NCBI GenBank assembly: GCA_942492855.1
Contig: OW818647.1
Span: 2,976,001 to 3,040,000 of the forward strand
Direction of reading: 5' to 3'
Length of the DNA stretch: 64,000 nt
Origin: G963677485 sp942492855
GTDB taxonomy: Bacteria; Armatimonadota; HRBIN16
Shown: positions 22,701 through 31,540 of the stretch, piece by piece
Layout: the number at the start of each line of letters is the position of its first letter
Numbering within the stretch: position 1 is the first letter of the stretch
Made by a program: the position numbers and the translations under genes
Notes under the pieces: model-generated
What the model was told of the DNA's origin: nothing
What the model saw: only the letters and a program-made list of their open reading frames with translations
Database searches by the model: none

Positions 22701-24045
22701 TAGCCGATTCATCAGTGGCGGGGTCGCCAGGACGCATCTTGCCGTAGATGTGCAGCAATGCCCACCGGCTGTTCATCACAGCGGTGGCAGCATCACGCTT
22801 GCGGCTGTTGCGCGCTTTATCTTCTTCGTATGCCTGAATCTCGTCAACCAGCGTCGCTGTGATGAGCGCAGGCACCTTGAGCAGCTTGATGGAAGCCAGA
22901 CCGTAGTCGGCAATTGACTTGGATAGAGGCTCGCTGATATGGCTCCATGGCGGTATGGTGGACGATCCAATCTGGATCGGCTCCACTGTCCACATGCCCC
23001 AGCCGGCTTCGTTCTCGAAGTCTTTGCGGAACAGGTCATCACGTGTGGGGTTAGTGAACTCCACAGGTTCGCCGAAGAGATGCAGTATATCTTCGTTGGT
23101 GTCGGCGGCACTGGAGATAGCGACTTCCATCTCCAGCATCTCGTCGCTCAGTCCCTGAAGGAACTCAGCGGTGATGCGGTCGCCTGCTTTGAGAACCACA
23201 CCGTTCGAGGTGTTGACCAGGTCGGCGGTGTCAAGAGCAGGAGCAGTTTTGTAGTAGTCTTCAACCTTCTCGTTGTCGACCTGTTCCCGTGTGATCTCGC
23301 CCGTGTTCTCGTCCACCACATCCACGTAACCGCGGCTGACAGCACCTTCATACATGCGGTTTAGCGCATCTTTGAGGGGCATGTAAAGCGGCTGATGGGC
23401 TTCATCAAATGCATTAAGGGCGCGAAGCAGCGTGGTGATAAAGATCGGCTTGCCTTGCCCGATTTTTACCTTTACCACGTCATCAGAGGCGGTGTCCACC
23501 TCTATCCACGGACCCTCGTTAGGAATCACTTTAGCACCGAAGATGTTCTTATGGGCCAGGAATGTTTCCAGCCAGACACCTGTCGGCGCTCCCTTGCGGA
23601 ATATCTTGTCGAAGACGTTCTCAAAATAGACGCCCGAGGAACGAATCAACTGACTTACCACGACACGCTCTCGCCCGTTGATGATGAAAGTTCCCTTATC
23701 TGTCATCAGAGGCAAGTCGCCGAGGTAAACCTCAGATTCGGTGATCTCCATAGGGACACCACCCTCAACGCGACCATATCGCACTTTCGCGCGAATAGGG
23801 ACCTCGAAGGTCATGTCGCGGTCGCGGCACTCTTCAAGGCTATATTTCGGTTCACCCAGAGTATAGTCGAGCATTTCGACAAACTGCTGGTTAGTAAAAT
23901 CGTAAATTGGGGAAAAGTCGTGGAAGAGCTCCTTTAGGCCCTCTTCCAGAAACCACTTGTAGGATTTTAGTTGCACAGAAATGAGGTTTGGAAGTTCTTG
24001 TCTGTACGGGGTTTTGGACTTATCCGAGTAGTGAGTCTTGATCAA
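19753..24045 (-). CDS. rpoB: DNA-directed RNA polymerase subunit beta
   Basis: The beta subunit of RNA polymerase. The rifampicin region ([20 protein letters not shown], then HKRRLSALGPGGL) keeps the Asp, His and Ser residues associated with sensitivity. GRHGNKGVISK and the C-terminal GGKAQFGGQRFGEMEVWAL are also intact. I start it at the TTG at 24045, eight to nine bases after AGGAGG, giving 1430 residues. The possible start at 24102 lies between the predicted -35 and -10 boxes and cannot be on the transcript. A Cys4 zinc-ribbon-like insertion (C1004, C1007, C1023, C1026) sits before ELPAGVNMLVRVYVAQKRK, where most short RpoB proteins have none. The gene upstream is a glycosidase, not rplL. 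Confidence 0.97.
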
Positions 24046-24081
24046 TCTGGGTACCCTCCTACGGCCTGCACGCAAATAGTA

Positions 24082-24110
24082 ATTATTACACAGAAATTCC
24101 AAGACGTCAA
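24082..24110 (-). promoter_or_regulatory. Promoter of rpoBC
   Basis: Read on the minus strand, TTGACG (24110-24105) and AATAAT (24087-24082) are separated by exactly 17 bases. Transcription should begin near 24076, giving a leader of about 30 bases before the TTG start of rpoB. The match supports rpoBC being expressed from its own promoter here. Confidence 0.65.
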
Positions 24111-24288
24111 GTTTTAGTCATTTGGCCGGGTTTTTCACCCTGTTTCCACTCAAATGACCTGTTTTGCGTCTTGGTAAGCCAAGATCCCCCGCTTGCTGGA
24201 TGCAGTGCACCGCATCAGACTGCGCAACCGTTACTTTCACAAAAATCGGGTAGTAGTGAACAGCCGCAACCGGGAGTATTTCGAACCT

Positions 24289-26466
24289 TTATCTCTTCCC
24301 TATGTGGTAACTCTTTCTTCCGGCTTGCATGGAGCCGAGTTTTACGATCGATCCTTCATTCCCTGAGTACACCATTTCTGTACCCTCTATAGTGTAACCG
24401 AACGGAACGTAAACATACATAGTCGTGCTCAAACACTGCTCCAGCTTATCATTGGCAGTCACGGAAAACTTGGAGCCTTTCTGGCTGCTGCTGAACACCT
24501 CAGCACCGCAGAACATGCTGGTGTCAGCCCCAACAATCGCCGGCTTGTCTGACACTGGCGTGATTCGAAAAACCTGCGCAGTGTGTTTAGCCATGTTGAG
24601 GGTGAGATTATCGGTGATGATGCCCTCCGGCTGCGATTCCCAGCCGTTGAACAGCACGCACTGACCCTTCAGGCCAAGATCATTGAGCTCTATTGTTTTG
24701 ACTGTATCTGTGTCACTCCAGTTATACACCGCCAGCAGTTTAGAGCCATCGTCCAGGTCGATGAGCAGAGTAGAGGGCTGCCCCTCTTCGAAGAAGTCTA
24801 CCGGACGTCCCGCCTTGCCCAGCACCGGCAGGATGTGGCGATAAAGCTGCTTGCGGTCGTTGCCGATTTTGTCGATAAACTCGTTTATCAGCGAAGCCCC
24901 GCCGCTGAACGCTACGGAAGTGGCCCACACGCGAGCCTCCTCGTATGGGATCACCGCACTGTCGCCGATGTCGTAGTCACGCACCACCAGACCGTCGGCG
25001 TCATTGATAAACAGCCTGTCATGGTAGAAATAGCGCAGTGCAATGTTGTTGGAACACCACTTGATCAGGTTCCACTGGTTCTTGCTCTCTGTGCCCCACT
25101 GCGTTATGTCCTCCGTCACGCGGATGCCGTCTAGAATGCCGATGCTCTCCGGGATCGGGGCCCCGCAGGCGAGCAGATAGACGTCTTTTCCCACAGCGTC
25201 ACGGATAGTCTTCAGTGCCCGTCGGTAGATCGCCACGATGTAGTCGTCGGGATAGATCACCAACTGCTCGTTGCTGTAAGCCGACCGCAACCCCATCAGC
25301 AGGAAGTCCAGTTTGAAGTAGCTGGCACCATACTCCTGGGTGGCACGCTGAAAGATAGTTTTGAAATACTCAAGGGTCTCGGGTTTATCGATGGCCATCG
25401 GGTAACAGTAGTCTTCTTTGTTGGAGTATGTCAGGGTATACTCGGCCGCCGCATCATTGGTCTTCACATACTTATACTGCGGGTAGTCTGCAAAGAAACC
25501 CGAGGATGTGCTGGTGATGAACGGCGCGAACCACAGCCCGAAATCCAGACCGTTGCTTTTGACTTCGGAGGTAACCTCGTTCAAGCCGTCTATGCGAGGT
25601 GTCCAGTATCCGCCGAAGGAGAGGCCACGCTGCCAGCCGTCGTCCAGTTGCAGCGTATTGGGTTTGGTCTGCCCATATTCCGACATCAGGTTGCGCAGCG
25701 CATCTTTGGCGACTTCATTGGACAGATTTCCATAAGCACACGACCATGAGCACCAACCTGTAGGAACCTTATCCGTCACCTTAACGCGGTAGCGTTTGGC
25801 CATGATGTCGGTGTAGGTGCGGAACAGCTCATCGACGTGTTTGGGAGCCGAGATGATGAATTTCTCAAGCCGGTAGCTCTGTCCCTTGATGAGCGGCTTG
25901 TCCTCCATGGCGAAACGCACTTTTACACCGCTCGGTGTATAGCGCAGATATGCCCAGAAGCGGTCTACCGTGGTTAAGGCCACACCCAGCAGCTTGCCGG
26001 TTTTGGAACTGCGCCACGCACCCACATCCTTTGACATCTGACCGTTGCTGTCGGCCATCGAACGCACTGTCACACGGGAGTTGGTGGTATCGCTGTTGGC
26101 GAACACCCGCACATCGGAGGCAGTCAGCTCAGGGGTGAACAACAGCTCGCAATCGACGAACTTCAAGCTCTTCTCAGTGACAGGTTTCAAGCTGAGGGTG
26201 TATTCATTCGTCTGGCCGTTCAACGGCTTTGCGGCAACCGTCACCGCGGTCATGCCGTCGCCCAATTTTCTGGGGCTGTTGAGCTGCACCGGCAGCGTAT
26301 TGACGGAGCCATCGGTATACGTGAGGATGATATTGGCTGTTTGGATATTGAGTTTCGCAAGCTCAGACAGCGGAGCCGCTCCGCTAGCCGCTGATGAGGC
26401 CAGAAGGGATGTCATCGGAAGCAGCATAAGTAACGCCTCAGCGATTTTAAGTAGTTTGTTTTTCAT
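24289..26466 (-). CDS. Secreted alpha-galactosidase-like glycoside hydrolase (GH36/GH27 clan)
   Basis: Predicted retaining alpha-glycosidase acting outside the cytoplasm. The 725-residue product starts at the ATG at 26466, behind AAGGA, and opens with a signal peptide (MKNKLLKIAEALLMLLP...). An upstream in-frame start at 26553 is ignored because it precedes the signal. A beta-sandwich region of about 230 residues leads to the TIM barrel: PTGWCSWSCAYG, LQLDDGWQRG, FGLWFAPF, then YFKLDFLLMG with the probable nucleophile Asp. IRVTEDITQWG is the probable acid/base region. A C-terminal beta domain follows. Substrate is inferred from the family only; other alpha-sugars are possible. No sugar transporter is adjacent. 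Confidence 0.85.
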   Translation of the reverse strand: MKNKLLKIAEALLMLLPMTSLLASSAASGAAPLSELAKLNIQTANIILTYTDGSVNTLPVQLNSPRKLGDGMTAVTVAAKPLNGQTNEYTLSLKPVTEKSLKFVDCELLFTPELTASDVRVFANSDTTNSRVTVRSMADSNGQMSKDVGAWRSSKTGKLLGVALTTVDRFWAYLRYTPSGVKVRFAMEDKPLIKGQSYRLEKFIISAPKHVDELFRTYTDIMAKRYRVKVTDKVPTGWCSWSCAYGNLSNEVAKDALRNLMSEYGQTKPNTLQLDDGWQRGLSFGGYWTPRIDGLNEVTSEVKSNGLDFGLWFAPFITSTSSGFFADYPQYKYVKTNDAAAEYTLTYSNKEDYCYPMAIDKPETLEYFKTIFQRATQEYGASYFKLDFLLMGLRSAYSNEQLVIYPDDYIVAIYRRALKTIRDAVGKDVYLLACGAPIPESIGILDGIRVTEDITQWGTESKNQWNLIKWCSNNIALRYFYHDRLFINDADGLVVRDYDIGDSAVIPYEEARVWATSVAFSGGASLINEFIDKIGNDRKQLYRHILPVLGKAGRPVDFFEEGQPSTLLIDLDDGSKLLAVYNWSDTDTVKTIELNDLGLKGQCVLFNGWESQPEGIITDNLTLNMAKHTAQVFRITPVSDKPAIVGADTSMFCGAEVFSSSQKGSKFSVTANDKLEQCLSTTMYVYVPFGYTIEGTEMVYSGNEGSIVKLGSMQAGRKSYHIGKR

Positions 26467-26621
26467 GGTTTCCTTTATCATAATAGCCCGTATACCGATG
26501 TGTTGCCACGCGATGCCGAGTGTCATATGAAGCCGGAACCCCACCGCCACCAAGCATCCCTACAGATACCCAATCCGTGGGCCGAACCGGATCGCTGAAG
26601 CTCAATATATGGGAAACAAGG

Positions 26622-26722
26622 CCGACCCACTTCGGGGTAAATGGTTTTGGGTAGCCTACCAGGTTGCGCTTCGCTTACCCCTGGCTATAAGAGTCGCTAC
26701 CCACTTCGTGGGTGCCCGGACT
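26622..26722. repeat. Dispersed intergenic repeat, half copy (family of 45889-46115)
   Basis: CGACCCACTTCGGGGTA is followed by a diverged loop arm (TTGCGCTTCGCTTACCCCTGG), then CTATAAGAGTC and the hairpin ACCCACTTCGTGGGT with GCCCGG. The same order of elements occurs at 46021-46121. Only one half of the inverted structure is present here. It fills most of the gap between two minus-strand genes. Confidence 0.7.
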
Positions 26723-26800
26723 TCCCGCAGCCCATGACATGGTTTTGCCATACCTCGGCCTGAATATGCGGCACGAGACGCTGTCCGTTGTCCACCGTCA

Positions 26801-27769
26801 CTACACCAGTAGCACTTTACCCAGTCGTCCACTTCTCATGCTGTGACGAACCGCTTCATGAACCTGGGCGAGGGGGTAGCTGGCCTCGACGCGGGGCTCA
26901 AAGCGACTATCGAGCAGCAGGTTCATGACATCACTCACCATCTGAATTCCATACCGGGCGGAGTTGCTTCGGGCCCAGCTTGTCATCCAAAACCCCTTCA
27001 CCGTGAGCTCTTTAAAGATCATCTGACCGTTGTTGATGGGGGTGCTATCGCCGCTCAAAAGGCCGTAGACCAGCATAGTGCCACCTGTGGCCAGCGCGTT
27101 GATGGCCTCACCGCCGCAAAAACCACCGACCGCGTCAATCGCTGCGTCAACACCTCGGCCATCGGTGATCTCGAGGGCTCTCTGGGCGAACCCCTCACCA
27201 AAGGAGACCACCACTTCGGTGGCGCCGAGTTCCTTGAGGTAGTCTGCCTGGTCTTTACGTCGAACCACACAGATGGTGTTAATGCCTCTCTTTGATGCCA
27301 TTCTGACCATCATCTGGCTGAGGGTGCTGCCTCCTGCGGTCATGGCAAGCCATTGTCCCGGCTGCAGGTTGAGTTCTTGAAGCATCGCCCAGGCGCTGCA
27401 CGGGTTGACGAACATCTGGCATGCGGTGGCGTCACTCATCGCGTCTGGGATGGGTATGGCCGCACTGCTGGAGACGCAGACCCGCTGCTGCCAACTGCCA
27501 AGGCCCGTGAAGCTGACTCTCTGGCCTGGTTCCAGCGAACTGTCCGGAGGAGCCGATATGACCCGTCCCATACCCTCAAACCCGCAAGCCGAAGGTAATG
27601 GTGGTTTGATGCCGTAGTTTCCCTGAATAAAATGCAGATCAGATGGGTTGATGGGGCGTGCCAAGACCTCCACAAGCACCTCGTTGGCTGCCGGGGAAGG
27701 TTCTGGCATCTCCTTTACTTGAAGGCCAGTGACGGGGTCACCGTAAGATATCAACTGCACAGACTGCAT
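26801..27769 (-). CDS. Zinc-independent MDR oxidoreductase (quinone/enoyl reductase-like)
   Basis: A 322-residue medium-chain dehydrogenase/reductase. It has the GroES-like N-domain (ARPINPSDLHFIQGNYG, CGFEGMGRV) and a Rossmann domain with the NADP-binding TAGGSTLSQMMVRMA stretch. VDAAIDAVGG and LLVYGLL-type strands follow. The Cys/His ligands of zinc alcohol dehydrogenases are missing, which places it with quinone oxidoreductases and trans-2-enoyl-CoA reductases (the NPSD motif is typical of the latter). Likely cytoplasmic and NADPH-dependent; substrate unknown. It is the last of four closely spaced minus-strand genes (18 bases after the previous stop), and probably belongs to their operon. 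Confidence 0.88.
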   Translation of the reverse strand: MQSVQLISYGDPVTGLQVKEMPEPSPAANEVLVEVLARPINPSDLHFIQGNYGIKPPLPSACGFEGMGRVISAPPDSSLEPGQRVSFTGLGSWQQRVCVSSSAAIPIPDAMSDATACQMFVNPCSAWAMLQELNLQPGQWLAMTAGGSTLSQMMVRMASKRGINTICVVRRKDQADYLKELGATEVVVSFGEGFAQRALEITDGRGVDAAIDAVGGFCGGEAINALATGGTMLVYGLLSGDSTPINNGQMIFKELTVKGFWMTSWARSNSARYGIQMVSDVMNLLLDSRFEPRVEASYPLAQVHEAVRHSMRSGRLGKVLLV

Positions 27770-27787
27770 GTATTTTCCTCCCGATCT

Positions 27788-28177
27788 CTATCCTTCTGTA
27801 TGCTTTAGGTCGATCTCGGTGGGTTCGATTTTGATCATCGCGAATTCTGGATGTTTGGCTCCCTCGGGGAACATGCTGATGAATTCGGGATCGAAATGAA
27901 CAGATGCCTCTTTAGGAGTAGCCACGGTAGCCTCACCCCAGATGCGCAGGTTGATGCCCTGAGCCCAGGAGACCACACAGACCTTGTTGTTTGCCATGAT
28001 CTCCTTCATCTTTGGTGAGCTGCGATGCACGGCATACCAAATGGTGCCGTCGTCTTCCACCTCAGCGGTGCGCATTACGCGCACGTTGGGGCGGTCTCCA
28101 TCAACGGTGGCGAGGTAGCTGAACATGGTAGTTCGCAAGTGGCCAACGGCCTCTTGCAACAGCTTGGTCTCAAACAT
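27788..28177 (-). CDS. Pyridoxamine 5'-phosphate oxidase-family (flavin-binding split barrel) protein
   Basis: A small split-barrel protein of the PNPOx-like family, which binds FMN or related cofactors. Its sequence runs FSYLATVDGDRPNVRVMRTAEVEDDGTIWYAVHRSSPKMKEI in overlapping blocks typical of general stress protein 26-like members, then VCVVSWAQGINLRIWGEA. I use the ATG at 28177, eight bases after TAGGAG. The GTG at 28186 lies inside that ribosome binding site. This gives 129 residues. The catalytic role is not predictable: many members are uncharacterised flavin or heme binders. It sits between the DUF2231 membrane protein and the MDR reductase in a compact operon. Confidence 0.87.
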   Translation of the reverse strand: MFETKLLQEAVGHLRTTMFSYLATVDGDRPNVRVMRTAEVEDDGTIWYAVHRSSPKMKEIMANNKVCVVSWAQGINLRIWGEATVATPKEASVHFDPEFISMFPEGAKHPEFAMIKIEPTEIDLKHTEG

Positions 28178-28202
28178 GTTTGTCACTCCTATCGGAAACT
28201 AG

Positions 28203-28742
28203 TTATTTAATGGGCAGGACTTCCATCGGCACAGTGACGTGATATTTATGAACCAGGGTTGCACCCAAGTGACCCGCCTGGGCTATTTTGATAGCACCCA
28301 GGCTCCACAAAGCCACGAAGACGAGTGCTATGACCACCGCTGCGGCCCGCGACATCACGCGTTTGGACACGAGAGAAAAGAGCACGAACAGCGTAAAAAG
28401 AGCGGTGATGGCTGTGAAGATATTACGGGCCGATTCCGCCAGTTCTGAGTGAGCTTCAACGGTGTCCATGATGGCTTTGCTGACGTCGGGCTGGACCGCC
28501 ATCGCAGCAGCCACCATGCCGGATTTTACACTTGCCTCGCCAGTGATGGTAGCGGCCCACGCCCCTATAGTTCCCAGCACCAATACCACCGCGGCGGCAC
28601 CCCACCAGGCCATGGTACACCGTTTTGTTGACAGGCCGATGACCACCAATACAGGTGCGACCAGCAATAGTGCGATAGGAAAATGCACGACTAGCGGGTG
28701 CATACCTTCAATTGGCGGCGGCGATGGTAATGTGAACGTCAT
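28203..28742 (-). CDS. DUF2231 integral membrane protein
   Basis: A 179-residue protein with four predicted membrane helices. The diagnostic N-terminal motif MHPLVVHFPIALLL marks the DUF2231 family. Conserved histidines in that motif could bind heme or metal, but this is not established here. Helices follow at WWGAAAVVLVLGTIGAW, IFTAITALFTLFVLF and AAAVVIALVFVALWSLGA. The loop between helices two and three contains MDTVEAHSELA, also typical of the family. Members often occur beside redox proteins, and here it lies 21 bases after the rubrerythrin-like gene and 25 before the PNPOx-like gene, so a membrane redox role is plausible but inferred. Confidence 0.88.
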   Translation of the reverse strand: MTFTLPSPPPIEGMHPLVVHFPIALLLVAPVLVVIGLSTKRCTMAWWGAAAVVLVLGTIGAWAATITGEASVKSGMVAAAMAVQPDVSKAIMDTVEAHSELAESARNIFTAITALFTLFVLFSLVSKRVMSRAAAVVIALVFVALWSLGAIKIAQAGHLGATLVHKYHVTVPMEVLPIK

Positions 28743-28763
28743 AAGCGAGCGGCTCCTATGTGG

Positions 28764-29366
28764 CTACTTGATGGTCTTGAAATCCTCTTTTTCCTCTGCA
28801 CAGATTGGGCAATTCTTGAACGTAATTTTGGTCACGACATAACCGCAACGCGGGCACAGGTAGTATGCTTTAGCCTTCGTCCATGTTTTCTTATTTGCCG
28901 ACACACCGTTGATCAGATCCACCAGATACTTATCGGTGATAGATGATCCGCCAAACGCCATGTTGGCTTTCTTCGCACCTTCTTGAGTCGCGACCTTAAT
29001 GTAGGCCGGGTAGTCTTGTTTTACCAGCTTATTGAGTTGGGCAGTGATGGATTTCATGATTTTGCCCACATTGGTCTCTGCAGGCGGAAGGCTGGGCATC
29101 ATAGCTCCGGTTTTGCCGCCCGAGTCTTTGATCGCTTTTTGAATCTTCTTGACATGAACCTGAGCACTGCCGTTGACGGCCTTCATGACCGATACGATAC
29201 CGAGGTTCTTCTGCCGCTGCGCCAGCAAGACGCAATATGAAGAGTCCATCAGAATCTGATTCTCAGCATTAAGGGCCGCGTGCAGGTACAACATAGTCTT
29301 GACTGGAGCAGCGTAGCCAGGAATTGCCAGTATAAGCGCTGCTGATACGATAGTTAAGAATTTCAT
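28764..29366 (-). CDS. Secreted rubrerythrin-like protein with degenerate diiron site
   Basis: A signal peptide (MKFLTIVSAALILAIPGYA) leads a four-helix ferritin-like region and a C-terminal rubredoxin-like knuckle pair, YLCPRCGYVV and CPIC. Rubrerythrins reduce peroxide at a diiron site, but few of the usual ligands remain. NAENQ keeps one Glu. The expected ExxH is AQVH, and the second-half ExxH is replaced near SSITDKYLVDL. The rubredoxin cysteines are intact, so electron transfer or iron/zinc binding may persist without peroxidase activity. It is first in a four-gene operon with a DUF2231 membrane protein, a PNPOx-like protein and an MDR reductase. Location outside the cytoplasm is unusual for the family. 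Confidence 0.82.
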   Translation of the reverse strand: MKFLTIVSAALILAIPGYAAPVKTMLYLHAALNAENQILMDSSYCVLLAQRQKNLGIVSVMKAVNGSAQVHVKKIQKAIKDSGGKTGAMMPSLPPAETNVGKIMKSITAQLNKLVKQDYPAYIKVATQEGAKKANMAFGGSSITDKYLVDLINGVSANKKTWTKAKAYYLCPRCGYVVTKITFKNCPICAEEKEDFKTIK

Positions 29367-29507
29367 ATTTATCCTCCAAGGATCGTTGTTAGTCTATACA
29401 CCCCTATGTTACCTGAATTGCACAAGCGACTTCTCTATGCCGGATACCGTCTACAGAAAAGCCAGTCTATTACCCACAAATATCTACGGAGCCAGCAGTC
29501 GCCGATT

Positions 29508-29719
29508 CCGCGACATAAATGTCTCGGCTATTGACCTGAAAAGCCTGCTGAAGCAGTCTGGGTGCCGGTTCCAGCCACAAGGCGAAGTGGTGCAGCCTGC
29601 TTCAGCACCGGTCAATAGCCATGTGCTTTAGCGCGTGGTAGGGCAGGCATGTATAGTTATACAACGCTATAACCCCGCGTTCGGACTTGTGGGTAATAGC
29701 CGAGACATTTATGTCGCGG
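29508..29719. repeat. REPIN-type element (inverted pair of CCGCGACATAAATGTCTCGG)
   Basis: The palindromic unit CCGCGACATAAATGTCTCGG starts at 29508 and occurs inverted at 29700-29719. The inner parts carry CTGCTGAAGCAG (near 29552) and CTGCTTCAGCA (near 29596) next to CTATTGACC and its complement, so two full units face each other. A further motif, CTATTACCCACAA, flanks the element on the left at 29468 and recurs inverted at 29687 and, diverged, near 29748. The whole 29367-29821 gap has no gene. Confidence 0.8.
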
Positions 29720-29821
29720 CACATGGTCGATTCGATCCCAATCTGGACTTGTGGGAAATAGGCTGGCACAGAAAAGCCGCTTGCATATAAACCAGGGCAG
29801 AGGCCGCAGGTCGTAGGGTGC

Positions 29822-31228
29822 CTATTGGACTGTGATACCTGCCGCTTCCCGCCAGGGTGCAAATTGCTTCCAGATTTCGTTCTGTGCTTTCCGTTCGAAC
29901 TCCACCTTGTGCCACTCGTTGGGACGGAAGGCGTCGCGCATTTGAATCACGATCTCGTTCTTGGGGTAGAACAACATCGGATCATACTCGTAGGTTCCTG
30001 CTGTCGCGCTGTCCTCTGTCTCGACATATAGCGTACTCAACGAAAACAGAGAGCTCATCTGGTAGCTGTCGATGCCGACTGAGTGCCTGAACCTGCGGAT
30101 GGGCGGCACCAGCTTGCCGTTGACATACAGCTCCATGTCCATAAAATCAGCACGGTATTTCATTTTCGCGACATTTGGGGTCTTGATGCCGGTCACCGCC
30201 GTGGCGGCGGTGCCAAGAACCCGCTTCACGACGCTGGAGCCTTGCTCCTTAAGCTGAGGCGTGAAACTGATGCTGACCGTAGCCCGGCGTGCCTCATACT
30301 CTCGAATGGTGAAGTCCTCAGTGCTGGCTCTGGCACCGCCTTTTCTCTTGCCACGCTCGTTGTCATGCTCGCGTCGTGCATCGCCGGTCTGCCAGGCATA
30401 TACAAACGGGGTGCTGATGGTCAGGTTAAAGTTTTTTACACCCTGCATCCATATAGGCTCCAGCTTTTTGCCTTTGGCTGCGGCTTCGAGCATCGGGGCA
30501 GTGACTAGTTGTTTGGGTGCATCTGGAAGTGGGTTGACTGAAGGTGGTTCGGCGTAGCCAAGCATCCCTCGGGCTGCGTCGATGACCGGGATCGCTTTTG
30601 CGATGCTGATGACCCCGCCGTACCCCTGGGCGGAACTTTCGCTGATCAAGAAGGTGCAGATGCCCGCGACCTTCTTGTCCATATTGACCAGCGGACCACC
30701 GCTGTTGCCCGGGTTGATCTGAGCATCGGTCATGATCATTTTGCCGTCGTACTTACTGACCACTCCCACCGCCAGGCTTTTGTCCTGATCTAACGGGCTG
30801 CCAATCACCAGCACGCGCTCGCCTTCAAAAGCGACCGCTTCCGAGTTTGGGTTGACTAGCGGTAGTTGGACTGGCTTGTATTGAATTTGCGGGTTATACC
30901 GTATAACGGCGATATCACTGCTGACATCCTGGTGGATGAGCTGGGCGAGGTAGCTGTGGCCGGTATCAAAGCGTATTGCATACCACATGGCTCTGCCGAC
31001 CACGTGGCTGTTGGTCACTACCAGTCCGCTTTGGGCATCCACAACGAAACCGCTGCCCCGGCCTGTGTCGGTCATTACCGTCACGACGCCTGACTTCAAT
31101 TCGTTGAAGATGACCGTTTCATCACTGACCCTGCGAGAGCTTTGCGCGTGGACGGCCAGGCCGCCCAATAGCAAGCCAAAAACCAAGGTCGCCGCCTGTA
31201 GATTAATGCGAGGTATCGGCCAGATCAT
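29822..31228 (-). CDS. Exported trypsin-like (S1C/HtrA-type) serine protease without PDZ domain
   Basis: The ATG at 31228, eight bases after AGGAG, opens a signal peptide (MIWPIPRINLQAATLVFGLLLGG..., cleavage near VHAQ), giving 468 residues. An upstream GTG at 31339 is rejected because it precedes the signal. The protease domain shows the full triad: His in VVTNSHVVG, Asp in SSDIAVIRY, and Ser in INPGNSGGPLV. After the protease domain (about residue 250) there is no PDZ domain. Instead there is a region of some 210 residues rich in beta strands (NLTISTPFVYAWQ, MELYVNGKLVPPIRRFRH) that I do not recognise. Periplasmic protein quality control or processing is the likely role; substrate unknown. 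Confidence 0.88.
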   Translation of the reverse strand: MIWPIPRINLQAATLVFGLLLGGLAVHAQSSRRVSDETVIFNELKSGVVTVMTDTGRGSGFVVDAQSGLVVTNSHVVGRAMWYAIRFDTGHSYLAQLIHQDVSSDIAVIRYNPQIQYKPVQLPLVNPNSEAVAFEGERVLVIGSPLDQDKSLAVGVVSKYDGKMIMTDAQINPGNSGGPLVNMDKKVAGICTFLISESSAQGYGGVISIAKAIPVIDAARGMLGYAEPPSVNPLPDAPKQLVTAPMLEAAAKGKKLEPIWMQGVKNFNLTISTPFVYAWQTGDARREHDNERGKRKGGARASTEDFTIREYEARRATVSISFTPQLKEQGSSVVKRVLGTAATAVTGIKTPNVAKMKYRADFMDMELYVNGKLVPPIRRFRHSVGIDSYQMSSLFSLSTLYVETEDSATAGTYEYDPMLFYPKNEIVIQMRDAFRPNEWHKVEFERKAQNEIWKQFAPWREAAGITVQ

Positions 31229-31362
31229 GGAACACACTCCTGTATTGCGGGTAAACCACTGCATATATTGTACTGCCGGAGATCGGGATGCTGCATATGC
31301 ATATATGTAGACCGCAACGGAGGGGCAAAGGGTACACATGCGAGGCGTGAATGAACGGGATT

Positions 31363-31470
31363 GATCTCACGCGAAGACGCGAAGGCGCGAAGGGGTAATG
31401 ACCGGCGCGGTTTTTCGGTACGCTTGCGTATGCTGTGCAGGTATCTTCCGCGCCGGTCTTGCGGTTAGCC
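31363..31470. repeat. Intergenic stem-loop repeat, copy 1
   Basis: TCTCACGCGAAGACGCGAAGG is followed by CGCGAAGGGGT, ATGACCGGCGCGG, GGTACG and, after about 35 bases, CCGCGCCGGT, which pairs exactly with ACCGGCGCGG. A second copy with the same order lies at 33669-33785. Confidence 0.7.
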
Positions 31471-31540
31471 CGCTCTGTGCATCTGCTGACCACCAGTCTG
31501 CTACAATGAGTTCAGACGACCTGTCTACAGGGAGCTCCAT

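Noticed and set aside
24046..24102. Upstream start for RpoB at 24102
   Set aside because: It lies between the predicted -35 and -10 boxes and has no ribosome binding site, whereas the TTG at 24045 follows AGGAGG.
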